Source: Euplotes aediculatus (lineage: Eukaryota; Ciliophora; Spirotrichea; Euplotida; Euplotidae). From it: 28,992 nt of DNA. A program made the translations under genes and the position numbers. Positions 21,569-28,992 of the stretch are shown here, one piece after another (positions within the stretch are counted from its first letter, which is position 1; every line of letters starts with the position of its first letter). The DNA is taken from the NCBI GenBank assembly GCA_030463445.1, contig JAQGFW010005866.1, positions 1-28,992 of the forward strand. The letters run 5' to 3'. The notes beneath the pieces were generated by a model that did no database searches, was not told the origin of the DNA, and saw only the letters and a list, made by a program, of their open reading frames with translations.

Positions 21569-24061
21569 TTAATACATTTTTATGAATAGCTCACGAGAAA
21601 ATTTATGTAATTCACCAATTATTTTGTAAAATTCCAACGACAACGCACTATCATCTGTCCCTTGTATATTTAGAGCTCTTTTATATGCAAACATACTCTT
21701 ATTATATGCTTTAAAAAGAAATTGTTTATCATTATCTGGGTTATATTGATTGTAAAGAGAACGTGCTTCAAGAAATTCTAGTAAAATTTCTGTAAAGTTA
21801 AATGTAACTATTTCATCAAACTGTATATCTTTAAAATAGCTAAGCATATCATTTTTTAGCAAAATCAACTTTTCACGTTTAGATTGTAGTTCAGAAATTA
21901 AGAGGTCAGAAGAAATACATTTTTCATTTAAAGAACGGTATAATAATTTCAATTCTGTAGTAAGAATTGAATTTTGGCAGGCTAAAATACTCTTTTTGAT
22001 AAGTCGACTTTTAGGTTCATAATTTATTATATCGTTAGAGAGAATGTTTCTGTAACCATTAATTGCTTCATTTAATAGTTCAACTATTTTTGAAACTTGT
22101 TCCGGATCAATGGTTGGTGTATCATGGTAAAATTTATTTTGTAAATAAATACCATAGCCATGCTTTAACCTACAATCATTCGGAAATTCAAGAATATAAG
22201 ACTCAAATAATTTCACATCTTTTTCAAAGTTTTCTGGATTAAAGCATCTACGCTTGTACCAAATCAATAGATAGTATATTTCATTTAATAGCTTTCTTAC
22301 AGAATCTAAATTATAACTATCTTTTAGGACACGAACCTTGTCCTCTAATAATTGTATAAAGGAAATTTCGTTTTGATGTATTATTTTTTTAAATCTTATT
22401 AATTTTTCGTGTGTAAAAAAATCATAAACATTATCCATTTTAACTGCGTAGTTTTTTACCAAATCTATTAATATAGAATCACCTAATTTAGATACACTTT
22501 GTCCAACAAAACTAAAATTACGGATGGCATCCAAAAAATAGTTTTTAGATGTTGAGTCACGCGAATGTTGTTTGAGAAAAACATCAGGGTTACTACAAAA
22601 GTCAAAAAATTGATATAAAGGATAATATCTATCAGTAGAATCATACAGATTTGGTAAAAAAGGAGCATGTTGAAATATGTTTTTAATTCTATCATTTCCT
22701 GTACCTGAATTTACATAAAGAGTTGAAAAATAAAAATAACTCTGGTTATCCAAGCCGGTTTTTACTTGGTTTCTTCCATGGCTTATCTCTATAATTGATT
22801 GTGTTATTTTTATATTTATTGTAGATAAAATGTCAGATATTTTATTTGTATTTTGATTATTCCTATTGGAAAGAGTATTTTTTAAATCGTCATAAATATC
22901 TTTGAAAACATCTGTATAAAGAAACTGTTCAATATCATAAATAGTTTTAGTAGCAATTTCAATTATTTTGTCTGTTAAAGCGGTATTCTTTTTAGACTCT
23001 TGACTCATCTGACTGGCGAATTCGGTATCGCTATACATAAGCATTAATGCATCAATTTTATCAATAGGACTATAATTTTGATTACTTTCAGACTCAGATA
23101 AAAATAGAAACAGAAACTCTTGCATAATATTCCTGTGGAAATCAAAACAGCCTTCGATGGGGTCTAATTGAGTAAATAATTTTTTACTTGAAGGTAAATC
23201 AAACAAAATCTTATTTTTTGTTGGTGCAGATGAAATATATTTACATAATAATTTAGGACTGTTTGCAGTTTGTTCTTCAATTAAAAAATTATTAATCTGA
23301 GAAACTTTATCAATTACATAAATATCTCTTAAGGTGCTATCCAAATGAACCAATTGTGAAGATATTTTTTGATCCAGGTACTTATTAGTTAGTTTAATAC
23401 GTTTTATATATTCATCAAAAAGTTGGTCTATAAAATCAAATCTTTTTTTATAATTTTTCTGAGCATCCAAAAAAAAGTTGGGATATTCTACGTTCTCCTT
23501 AATAGAGAAGTTTTTACTTAAAAACTCGAAAAAACCCCTATTCTCGTTTTTTTGCAGCCCATTGCGAGCCATTAGCAATGAAACATAAATGATAATTTCT
23601 ACTTTATCTTTTGACTTTTCAAAAAATAGTTCTATTTCAGATTCATCCGATTTACTTATAAATTCAAACCAAAACTTATTAAATTCTTTTACTTTATCTA
23701 TAGTGTTGAGTAAGTGATTTTTAATGTTTAAAATTTCTATCTTATATTCCTCTGGAATAATATTATTAGTATCTGTTATTTTATTGAAGAAATAGTCATA
23801 GGCAACTGCTTTTTGGGCAATTTCTTGTTGCTGTTTATCGGTGTTAAATGTTGGATCCAATAATAAATTTTCAATCCCCTTTCTCGAAGATGAATTAAAA
23901 AACGGTAAATAATAATTGATTATTTCAAATGTGTCAGAAATGTAGATAAAAGAATATCCTTGTTCTTTTAAAACCAAATCATTTCTTATCTCTTTTAATT
24001 GAGGGTGAGATAATCCTAAATATTCTTTTGTGAATAGTTGATTTTTAGAATCGTGGCTCAT
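21569..24061 (-). CDS. Operon gene C: large unrecognised protein (830 aa)
   Basis: An 830-aa soluble, mostly helical, very AT-rich-coded protein that matches no family I know. Near the N-terminus YSFIYISDTFEIINYYLPFF (D43, T44, E46) looks like the first strand and acidic residue of a PIN- or NYN-like fold, but the remaining acidic residues are not obvious. The middle is long and helical. The C-terminal third, with segments such as LKHGYGIYLQNKFYHD, VELLNEAINGYRNIL and FLFKAYNKSMFAYKRALNI, is TPR-like. It is the last gene of a three-gene operon, 11 bp after gene B, and ends at a strong terminator. A large sensor or effector in a defence system is plausible from context only. Confidence 0.75.
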   Translation of the reverse strand: MSHDSKNQLFTKEYLGLSHPQLKEIRNDLVLKEQGYSFIYISDTFEIINYYLPFFNSSSRKGIENLLLDPTFNTDKQQQEIAQKAVAYDYFFNKITDTNNIIPEEYKIEILNIKNHLLNTIDKVKEFNKFWFEFISKSDESEIELFFEKSKDKVEIIIYVSLLMARNGLQKNENRGFFEFLSKNFSIKENVEYPNFFLDAQKNYKKRFDFIDQLFDEYIKRIKLTNKYLDQKISSQLVHLDSTLRDIYVIDKVSQINNFLIEEQTANSPKLLCKYISSAPTKNKILFDLPSSKKLFTQLDPIEGCFDFHRNIMQEFLFLFLSESESNQNYSPIDKIDALMLMYSDTEFASQMSQESKKNTALTDKIIEIATKTIYDIEQFLYTDVFKDIYDDLKNTLSNRNNQNTNKISDILSTINIKITQSIIEISHGRNQVKTGLDNQSYFYFSTLYVNSGTGNDRIKNIFQHAPFLPNLYDSTDRYYPLYQFFDFCSNPDVFLKQHSRDSTSKNYFLDAIRNFSFVGQSVSKLGDSILIDLVKNYAVKMDNVYDFFTHEKLIRFKKIIHQNEISFIQLLEDKVRVLKDSYNLDSVRKLLNEIYYLLIWYKRRCFNPENFEKDVKLFESYILEFPNDCRLKHGYGIYLQNKFYHDTPTIDPEQVSKIVELLNEAINGYRNILSNDIINYEPKSRLIKKSILACQNSILTTELKLLYRSLNEKCISSDLLISELQSKREKLILLKNDMLSYFKDIQFDEIVTFNFTEILLEFLEARSLYNQYNPDNDKQFLFKAYNKSMFAYKRALNIQGTDDSALSLEFYKIIGELHKFSRELFIKMY

Positions 24062-24072
24062 GAGATTTGTAT

Positions 24073-24954
24073 TTAAAAGGTATTTTCTATTTCAAATGCT
24101 AATTCTGTATCAATAAATGTAGGTATTTCTTCAAGAACTTCTTCAATTTTTAATACTTCTTCATCGTCTAAATGATTGTATAAAGTATTAGAAATACCAA
24201 TATTTATATTTAAACCAGTTTGTACGGCCTGATCAATGGCATAGTTGTAAAGTTTATCGGAAGTTTCCCAAATATCATAGCGTTTCCCTAATTGATTGAT
24301 AGATATGTTATTCAAATATGTTTTTAATTCTTGATTTTTAACTAATTCTATACTCGCAAAGTAATTATCAAAAAAAACTAAACTACTTTCAGCATCTATA
24401 TATATCTTATTTAGATATTCTTGGTCATTATTTTTAATAAATGCACTTAGTAAATTTTCTAATTTTTTGTCGTTAATAATTTCTTCGAGCATGAAATAAT
24501 CTTGTGTTAAGACTGAAAGATATTCATCAAAGCTATTATCATCGAAAGAAGGAACCTTATTTTTAATATCAGCCTTTACTTCCCCAAATAGCCCTATTAG
24601 TCTTAGGAAGGATGCTATTCTTAGCTTTTCTATTCTTGGGATTTTTCTTCTGGTTCGCTCTAATAACATTTTCTTCAGTACGCTAAAAAGGGCAATGTAT
24701 AATTGGTTTTTTGAATCTCTATACCCAAATACGCCTACGGAACCTATATTAAACTCTTTGCTTTTTAAAGTCGAATCTACATCAGGTAAATAGTGGTTTT
24801 TATTAGATGTTAAAATAAATTCTTTTATTATTCCATTTTCATCATATTTTGCAAAATATTTATCATCACTACGTTCATTTTTATAGACAGTTGTCAGAAA
24901 AAAAAGATCCGTTTCATTATTTAAAAAGCCGTAAAAAAAGAACGTGTCATTCAT
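24073..24954 (-). CDS. Operon gene B: unrecognised protein (293 aa)
   Basis: A 293-aa acidic protein with no match that I recognise. The N-terminal part is beta-rich (FFFYGFLNNETDLFFLTTVY, KYFAKYDENGIIKEFILTSN) with GSVGVFGYRDSKNQLYIALF following. The rest is helical (KIPRIEKLRIASFLRLIGLF, later HLDDEEVLKIEEVLEEIPTF). There is no signal peptide or membrane helix. Its start overlaps the stop of gene A by 4 bp (ATGA on the minus strand, 24951-24954) and it ends 11 bp before gene C, so the three proteins are probably made in fixed ratio and may form a complex. Confidence 0.75.
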   Translation of the reverse strand: MNDTFFFYGFLNNETDLFFLTTVYKNERSDDKYFAKYDENGIIKEFILTSNKNHYLPDVDSTLKSKEFNIGSVGVFGYRDSKNQLYIALFSVLKKMLLERTRRKIPRIEKLRIASFLRLIGLFGEVKADIKNKVPSFDDNSFDEYLSVLTQDYFMLEEIINDKKLENLLSAFIKNNDQEYLNKIYIDAESSLVFFDNYFASIELVKNQELKTYLNNISINQLGKRYDIWETSDKLYNYAIDQAVQTGLNINIGISNTLYNHLDDEEVLKIEEVLEEIPTFIDTELAFEIENTF

Positions 24955-25730
24955 TTGTTTTTTTTATTTTTGTTGATATAGCTCAATGTAGATTTTCTCA
25001 AATTTTCATATGTTGATATACAGCTATTCCCTTCAGAAAATGGTTTGTAGAGGGCTGCATAATCTCCTAATTTTATCTTATCACCGTCTGTAAGATACCC
25101 CCCAACAGCAAAAATCCTCACTGGCTTAAAGCAATATTTATCAGAATAAATTCTAATTTCACATGTGCAATATTCGGTTAAATTATGCTTTTCAACAGTC
25201 TCAACAAGATTTCTATGTAATCGAGTTAAATCACCATAAAGTGTTTCAGGTGGTGGTTTTCTCAAAACCTTATTTAAATAATTTGAATTATTTTCATAAA
25301 ATACCTCAACCGTATTTTTGAGGATATCTAAAGGTTTAATTTTAGAATTTTCTAATTTTATCTTGTATTTATCAAAGGCTAATTGCTTGTTTTTTTCTCT
25401 CAAAGGACCTAAAATGTTTATTTGGAAAGGATATATGTCAAAATCATGATAAACAGCATCTAATTCTTTTGCTTCAAAAATTATACTGATAGGTTTATTT
25501 TCATCCTCGAATAATTTATCTATTTCGTGATGATTGAGTTGTGGTAAGTTACCATAATATAAGTTCAATGCTTTTTTATTGCTATATGAAGTATTATGGC
25601 AATCAATTAATAGGTTATCCACTTTCCCTTCTACAAGGTCATGTAACTCGTTAATACTTGTTGTTATTGTTAAATATAAGTCTTCAGTGGTTTCATTACT
25701 TTTATTTACAACATCGCTAAAAGTAGGCAT
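24951..25730 (-). CDS. Operon gene A: unrecognised protein (259 aa)
   Basis: A 259-aa protein with no family I recognise. The N-terminus is helical (MPTFSDVVNKSNETTEDLYL). It is followed by VDNLLIDCHNTSYSNKKALN and a short alternating strand pattern (PISIIFEAKELDAVYHDFDI, FQINILGPLREKNKQLAFDK). The second half has a helical part with KPPPETLYGDLTRLHRNLVE and a C-terminal beta part (CTCEIRIYSDKYCFKPVRIF, then VGGYLTDGDKIKLGDYAAL). No Walker or nuclease motif is clear. It is the first gene of the operon; its upstream region (25731-25836) is extremely AT-rich and presumably holds the promoter. Confidence 0.75.
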   Translation of the reverse strand: MPTFSDVVNKSNETTEDLYLTITTSINELHDLVEGKVDNLLIDCHNTSYSNKKALNLYYGNLPQLNHHEIDKLFEDENKPISIIFEAKELDAVYHDFDIYPFQINILGPLREKNKQLAFDKYKIKLENSKIKPLDILKNTVEVFYENNSNYLNKVLRKPPPETLYGDLTRLHRNLVETVEKHNLTEYCTCEIRIYSDKYCFKPVRIFAVGGYLTDGDKIKLGDYAALYKPFSEGNSCISTYENLRKSTLSYINKNKKNK

Positions 25731-25784
25731 AATATTATAAATGGTTTTATATTAATAAATATTTATAATTTTCACTATATAAAT

Positions 25785-25803
25785 AGTTTTTTTTATAAAA
25801 ACT
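25785..25803 (-). terminator. Weak hairpin between the hydrolase and the A-B-C operon
   Basis: On the minus strand AGTTTTT and AAAAACT form a 7-bp stem around a short AT loop about 34 bp after the hydrolase stop. It is AT-only apart from one pair at the base and lacks a clear T run, so it is at best a weak terminator. Confidence 0.3.
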
Positions 25804-25836
25804 AAACAAGAACTGTATTATTTATTTATCGGTACT

Positions 25837-27147
25837 TTACTCCCACATCACCAAATTCCCACTAACCCTTACCTCACTATCCTTCAAAGCCCTTTTTAGG
25901 CCTTCCAGACGTTTCAAATCGTCTTGCAGGTTTAGAGAGGGCTTTCGGTTTAATTCTCTTCTTAGAGCTTTAATCTGACTTTCTAAATTTCTGCTTTCTT
26001 CAATCCAGCGTCCTTTTTGGTAGTCGCTCATTCGGCTGTAATTCTGCTGCCCTTGGTTAAGTTCGTTTTCAAGCGTTTGAAGCTCTCTCGATATTCGTTC
26101 TATTTCGTTGCTATATTCCGAGCGTTGCGAGGCAATATGTATTTCTAAAATCTCAATTTCTTGTTCTTTGGCTGAATTATCTTTCTTCTCTACAAAGAAA
26201 TCAAATCCCTGTACAAACTCTTTTTCAATCGTTTTAGCTGTTTTCATAACTGCCCCATCAAAATAATTCAAATCGGTATTCGCCTGAATCTGCATTTTTA
26301 ACAACGGCAACTTTAACCAAACTTTTAGACTATCTACCGAAACTTCAAACACCTGCATATTCTGTGTTCTTAGAGTCCTTCCAGTATGCCTAAAACCTAA
26401 AAACTGACACTCTTTTACTTCATAAGTTTTGAAAGCTCCGAGAAGCCTCTCTCCAGCAGGAAAGGTACTATTAGAGGTATAAACCACAAACTTGGTTTCA
26501 GTTTGGTCAATTAAGATTCCTCTAACTGTATCTTTGTTTAAGTTCAAAAAAGTTATATCAAGCAAATCTCCTTTACGTTTTGATTCTCGTTGGATGTGGT
26601 CATAGTTGAGCATCACTTTGTTGTACTGCATCCAAAAACCATTAGTAAACAGTGGCATACAGAAAAGCATCATCGAGCAGAATATCACAAAAATTACTGC
26701 TTCGGAGCGAAAATCATTGGTTCGTACTCTCAAATTTGGATTTGCTGGCAGTACACATGGACGAGTACTAAAAGGATAAAAGAAGGGTATGCCCTGACGG
26801 GTACACATATCAAAGATATTGTGCGATAGCAGAGCGTAGCCAATCAGAACCGAGTAAACAGAAGTATTTAAGTAGAGCAGTTCAACCACCCGGACCAAGA
26901 GCAGCACCCCAATATAAAAAACCAATGAATGCGTGATGGTTCTATGTCCGAACTTTACTGAGAGCCACCGAGCCAACGGATAAACTGCTTTGCCGATGAT
27001 GCTCCGAGTGTGGTCAATGTCTGGCAGCAGTGCAAAAACAACTGTAACGCCCAAATATTCGGGTTTTTCAAAAACGTTTACATCGTGAAAACTTGCAAAT
27101 ATGCCTGTAAACGTAACGCCACCAGCGATATGATTAAAGCCTTGCAT
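25837..27147 (-). CDS. YdjM-like membrane-bound metal-dependent hydrolase with C-terminal coiled coil
   Basis: A 436-aa protein. The N-terminal half (about 1-190) is a membrane-bound hydrolase of the YdjM/DUF457 type: H6 (FNHIAGG), LLPDIDHTRS (D43, D45, H46), GHRTITHS (H68, H73) and several hydrophobic helices. The second half adds an extra-membrane beta domain (about 195-300) and a long coiled coil (about 325-430), which is not part of plain YdjM. The substrate of this family is not known to me; E. coli ydjM is under LexA control. Similar genes next to Rep genes are common on Bacteroidota plasmids. An octamer array (27204-27243) lies 57 bp upstream and links it to the RHH regulator. Confidence 0.85.
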   Translation of the reverse strand: MQGFNHIAGGVTFTGIFASFHDVNVFEKPEYLGVTVVFALLPDIDHTRSIIGKAVYPLARWLSVKFGHRTITHSLVFYIGVLLLVRVVELLYLNTSVYSVLIGYALLSHNIFDMCTRQGIPFFYPFSTRPCVLPANPNLRVRTNDFRSEAVIFVIFCSMMLFCMPLFTNGFWMQYNKVMLNYDHIQRESKRKGDLLDITFLNLNKDTVRGILIDQTETKFVVYTSNSTFPAGERLLGAFKTYEVKECQFLGFRHTGRTLRTQNMQVFEVSVDSLKVWLKLPLLKMQIQANTDLNYFDGAVMKTAKTIEKEFVQGFDFFVEKKDNSAKEQEIEILEIHIASQRSEYSNEIERISRELQTLENELNQGQQNYSRMSDYQKGRWIEESRNLESQIKALRRELNRKPSLNLQDDLKRLEGLKRALKDSEVRVSGNLVMWE

Positions 27148-27203
27148 AATGATTTTGCATTTTAATAGCCCTTTGGGATAAGGGTATATTGGTTATTAAA
27201 ATA

Positions 27204-27243
27204 CATAATTAAATAATTACATATTTTAATAATTAAATAATTA
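27204..27243. promoter_or_regulatory. Octamer array between rep and the hydrolase gene
   Basis: In 8-bp steps: CATAATTA (27204), AATAATTA (27212), CATATTTT (27220), AATAATTA (27228), AATAATTA (27236). Three exact AATAATTA copies fall in one phase, and 27212-27235 is identical to 12534-12557. The array includes the rep stop codon and lies upstream of the hydrolase. It is the clearest of the four candidate RHH sites. Confidence 0.7.
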
Positions 27244-28251
27244 ATCTTGGTTTGGATTCTTCTTTTTATCAGATGTTTTGTCAAACCCTAAACTTTTGGC
27301 AATGTAAGCCGTAGGGTTTTCTACTGTACGGACACCGTTAAAAATCTCACTGTCAATTTGCATGAAGATTGCCCATTTTTTAGGGTCTGCAATGATTTCG
27401 TCTTGTTGGGGTCTCGTAAATTTATAAGTATTGAGTAGCCGCATGAGGTAGTCTCTTTTCTCTAATTCGGTTCCTTGATGGTACTCATTAGCTTCTGAGG
27501 CGACGGCTTCTAATGCCAATTCGGTTTTTGATTTGACCGAGAAAGTAAGCTCAAGTATTTTCTTTCCTTCTTTCTTCGAGGCTTCAAATGTGAAAATTAT
27601 ACCGGCTTTTTCTTCAAGCTCTTTTTGGGCTGGAGTCAAAGCCCATCTTTTGATTTCTTTGAAAGTATAGCTGTCTGGACAATCAAACATGAATTTTAAC
27701 TTATCAATACTGTAAGTAAAACTTCTTTGATTTCGCCCTACGTACATCATAATAATTTCGTAGAATCTTTGTGAATAGACCGATTTAAGCGAAAGGATTA
27801 TTTCTAAACTGTATCGAGTATATTGTTTTCCAAGCTCTACAAAGAGCGGAACAACGTCTGAAAGCATTGTAAGACGTACAAAGGTGTTTTTGCCACTCTT
27901 GTAGTATTTGACACGTGGAAACGGAATAAATCCCTCAAAATAGATTTCTTCTTTGCCGTTCTTTTTACCAACAGGCCCGAAGTCTTGAATAATCTTTTTG
28001 GTCATGATGGTTTCTACCGCAGCTTTGATTCGCTCGTGCTTTTTTTCGGTAAGGTCGGCAACAGGTATCAAAAACTCCAAATTGTTTCCGCTCCAGTTGA
28101 GTGCAACATCTTTACGAAGCTGATTTATAACCAGCGAAACCATTTTTTTTTCAATATCTGAGAACTCCTGGCGGCTCTCAGTAATAAGATTAGGTTGATA
28201 GTTGTGTTCTTTTCGGGCATAGGCAACAGAAAAGTTCGTTTGTGCGTCCAT
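27241..28251 (-). CDS. rep: Replication initiator protein, Rep_3 (RepB/RepA) family
   Basis: A 336-aa plasmid replication initiator with the two winged-helix domains of the Rep_3 family. The first domain includes FSDIEKKMVSLVINQLRKDV and IPVADLTEKKHERIKAAVET; the second has SLEIILSLKSVYSQRFYEII, typical of the family (family pattern: S, then SxYSxRxYEL), and FTYSIDKLKFMFDCPDSYTF. It binds iterons and opens the origin; five iterons are found upstream (28380-28776). A 10-bp inverted repeat 20 bp before the start (28272-28304) is a likely autoregulatory operator. The charged C-terminus (DKTSDKKKNPNQD) is probably disordered. Confidence 0.95.
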   Translation of the reverse strand: MDAQTNFSVAYARKEHNYQPNLITESRQEFSDIEKKMVSLVINQLRKDVALNWSGNNLEFLIPVADLTEKKHERIKAAVETIMTKKIIQDFGPVGKKNGKEEIYFEGFIPFPRVKYYKSGKNTFVRLTMLSDVVPLFVELGKQYTRYSLEIILSLKSVYSQRFYEIIMMYVGRNQRSFTYSIDKLKFMFDCPDSYTFKEIKRWALTPAQKELEEKAGIIFTFEASKKEGKKILELTFSVKSKTELALEAVASEANEYHQGTELEKRDYLMRLLNTYKFTRPQQDEIIADPKKWAIFMQIDSEIFNGVRTVENPTAYIAKSLGFDKTSDKKKNPNQD

Positions 28252-28271
28252 ATTGGTAAGTTATGATAAGT

Positions 28272-28304
28272 TAAAATAATCATTCAGTGTTTTAGATTAT
28301 TTTA
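28272..28304. promoter_or_regulatory. Inverted repeat upstream of rep (candidate operator)
   Basis: TAAAATAATC (28272-28281) and GATTATTTTA (28295-28304) are perfect 10-bp arms around 13 bp. Initiators of this family often repress their own gene by binding such an inverted repeat as dimers. Confidence 0.6.
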
Positions 28305-28379
28305 CTTTTTGGGTTTTTTTTAATCGCTTGGTTATAAGCTATTTACGGGTAATATTTTTATGCTATTATTTCGCCATTT

Positions 28380-28400
28380 CCCCCATTTTCTCACCTTTCA
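28380..28400 (+). repeat. Iteron 1
   Basis: CCCCCATTTTCTCACCTTTC plus A. It matches the plasmid iteron consensus CCCCCATTTYCTCACTTTTC with one change (ACC for ACT), and is farthest from the main cluster. Confidence 0.8.
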
Positions 28401-28490
28401 ATGTATTTTATCACTAACCTTTTTGCTACCAGTATATATGAAAATGACTTTTTTCCATTCTTAAAACGTCTCAATTAAATAAAAACCAGC

Positions 28491-28647
28491 AACTTTGTAA
28501 AAGTTTTGACTAAAAACCAATCAAAAGGTATCAATTTTAAGCTTACATTTTGAGTATTGTCAAAACTTAATCAACTCCCCCATTTCCTCACTTTTCTATT
28601 TTTTGAGATTTTTTAAAAAGGTATATTTTCGATGACTTTACAAAGTT
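28491..28647. repeat. Nested inverted repeats around iteron 2
   Basis: AACTTTGTAAA (28491-28501) pairs with TTTACAAAGTT (28637-28647), perfect over 11 bp. Inside, AAGTTTTGAC (28501-28510) pairs with GTCAAAACTT (28559-28568), perfect over 10 bp. Iteron 2 (28577-28597) lies between the right arms. They may shape the origin or bind Rep dimers. Confidence 0.7.
28577..28597 (+). repeat. Iteron 2
   Basis: CCCCCATTTCCTCACTTTTC plus T. It is a 21-bp match to the consensus. A partial reverse copy (AAAAGGTGAGAAAT) follows at 28654-28667. Confidence 0.9.
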
Positions 28648-28654
28648 ATCAACA
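28646..28654 (+). promoter_or_regulatory. DnaA-box-like sequence
   Basis: TTATCAACA differs at one position from the DnaA-box consensus TTATCCACA. It lies among the iterons, so a role in host-assisted opening is plausible. Confidence 0.4.
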
Positions 28655-28700
28655 AAAGGTGAGAAATAAAAACTTTACTCACCGTTATAGAGGGTTATTT

Positions 28701-28776
28701 CCCCCATTTTCTCACTTTATTCCCCCCAATTTCTCACTTTTCTATGCCCTCATTCCCCCCATTTCCTCACTTTTCT
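28701..28776 (+). repeat. Iteron cluster (iterons 3, 4, 5) of the replication origin
   Basis: Three copies of CCCCC-A-(T)TTYCTCACTTT start at 28701, 28723 and 28756, that is 22 and 33 bp apart (about two and three helical turns), so all face the same side of the DNA. With iterons 1 and 2 this is the Rep binding region. They are upstream of rep, and the AT-rich stretch to the right (28800-28968) is the likely unwinding region. Confidence 0.9.
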
Positions 28777-28968
28777 CTTTGTAACTTACTGAAAATCAAT
28801 GCGTTACAAGCCCCCTAAATCAATCAAATTATATTTGATAAATCAATAAATTTTGATTTACTAAAAAAATTAGGTGTTTAGGGACTTATTTCGACAAGTT
28901 TTCCACAATTTTTGAAATCAAAAAAAATCAAAAAGGAAAAATTTTAGTAAATAAAAAAAATGAAAAAC
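28777..28968. other. AT-rich part of the replication origin
   Basis: Very AT-rich DNA with no gene. It includes a DnaA-box-like TTTTCCACA (28899-28907, one mismatch) and long A runs. Next to the iteron cluster this fits the duplex-unwinding element. The right end carries ATTTTAGTAAA (28941-28951), one arm of the inverted repeat completed across the circle junction at 32-42. Confidence 0.65.
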
Positions 28969-28992
28969 CCGACAACTAAATTTTTAGTTGAT
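28969..28992. repeat. Terminal direct repeat (circular overlap), copy 2
   Basis: Identical to bases 1-24. It should be counted once in the circular molecule. Confidence 0.85.

Noticed and set aside
1-28992. tRNA or rRNA genes
   Set aside because: No cloverleaf with matching conserved bases or rRNA-like sequence was seen on either strand.

Overview
The window looks like one complete circular plasmid of about 28,968 bp from a member of the Bacteroidota, probably the Cytophagales (order is inference). The last 24 bases (28969-28992) repeat bases 1-24 exactly, and a nested inverted repeat is completed only when the ends are joined, so the contig closes on itself. Support for the phylum: AT-rich genes with AAA/TTA-biased codons, a Rep_3-type initiator followed by a YdjM-like membrane hydrolase, a ParA plus small ribbon-helix-helix (RHH) partition pair, and families familiar to me from Bacteroidota.

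Layout. Backbone genes point left (minus strand, 28251 to 19026): an iteron origin (28380-28907), the replication initiator, a YdjM-like hydrolase, a three-gene unrecognised operon (25730-21569), a serine resolvase, then an operon of an unknown 293-aa protein, ParA and an RHH protein. Accessory genes point right (1071-18992): a type I restriction-modification operon (two small ORFs, hsdM, hsdS, a 122-aa protein, hsdR), a putative abortive-infection protein (putAbiC family), a secreted OB-fold protein, a GNAT-like gene with a 54-aa partner (possible toxin-antitoxin pair), the antirestriction gene ardA, two small ORFs, a tyrosine recombinase fused to an AAA-type ATPase and membrane anchor, a membrane protein, a PIN-domain membrane protein, and umuDC. 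A secreted coiled-coil protein (168-797) sits next to the origin.

The plasmid carries many defence and counter-defence functions: type I restriction, an abortive-infection candidate, a PIN effector candidate, a possible new three-gene system, and ArdA, which in known cases inhibits type I enzymes. No relaxase or transfer gene is seen, so any mobility would have to be provided in trans.

The most unusual signals are: (1) two stretches of about 0.75 and 0.88 kb flanking ardA, without convincing genes but packed with long nested inverted repeats, including a stem-loop of about 175 nt before ardA that competes with a terminator-like hairpin; (2) AT-rich arrays with 8-bp periodicity in four intergenic regions, which look like a shared RHH operator or centromere; (3) the recombinase-ATPase-membrane fusion; (4) the A-B-C operon at 21569-25730; (5) a UmuD whose catalytic lysine position is arginine; (6) a truncated second copy of the RHH gene, so that umuDC is flanked by direct repeats of about 110 bp.
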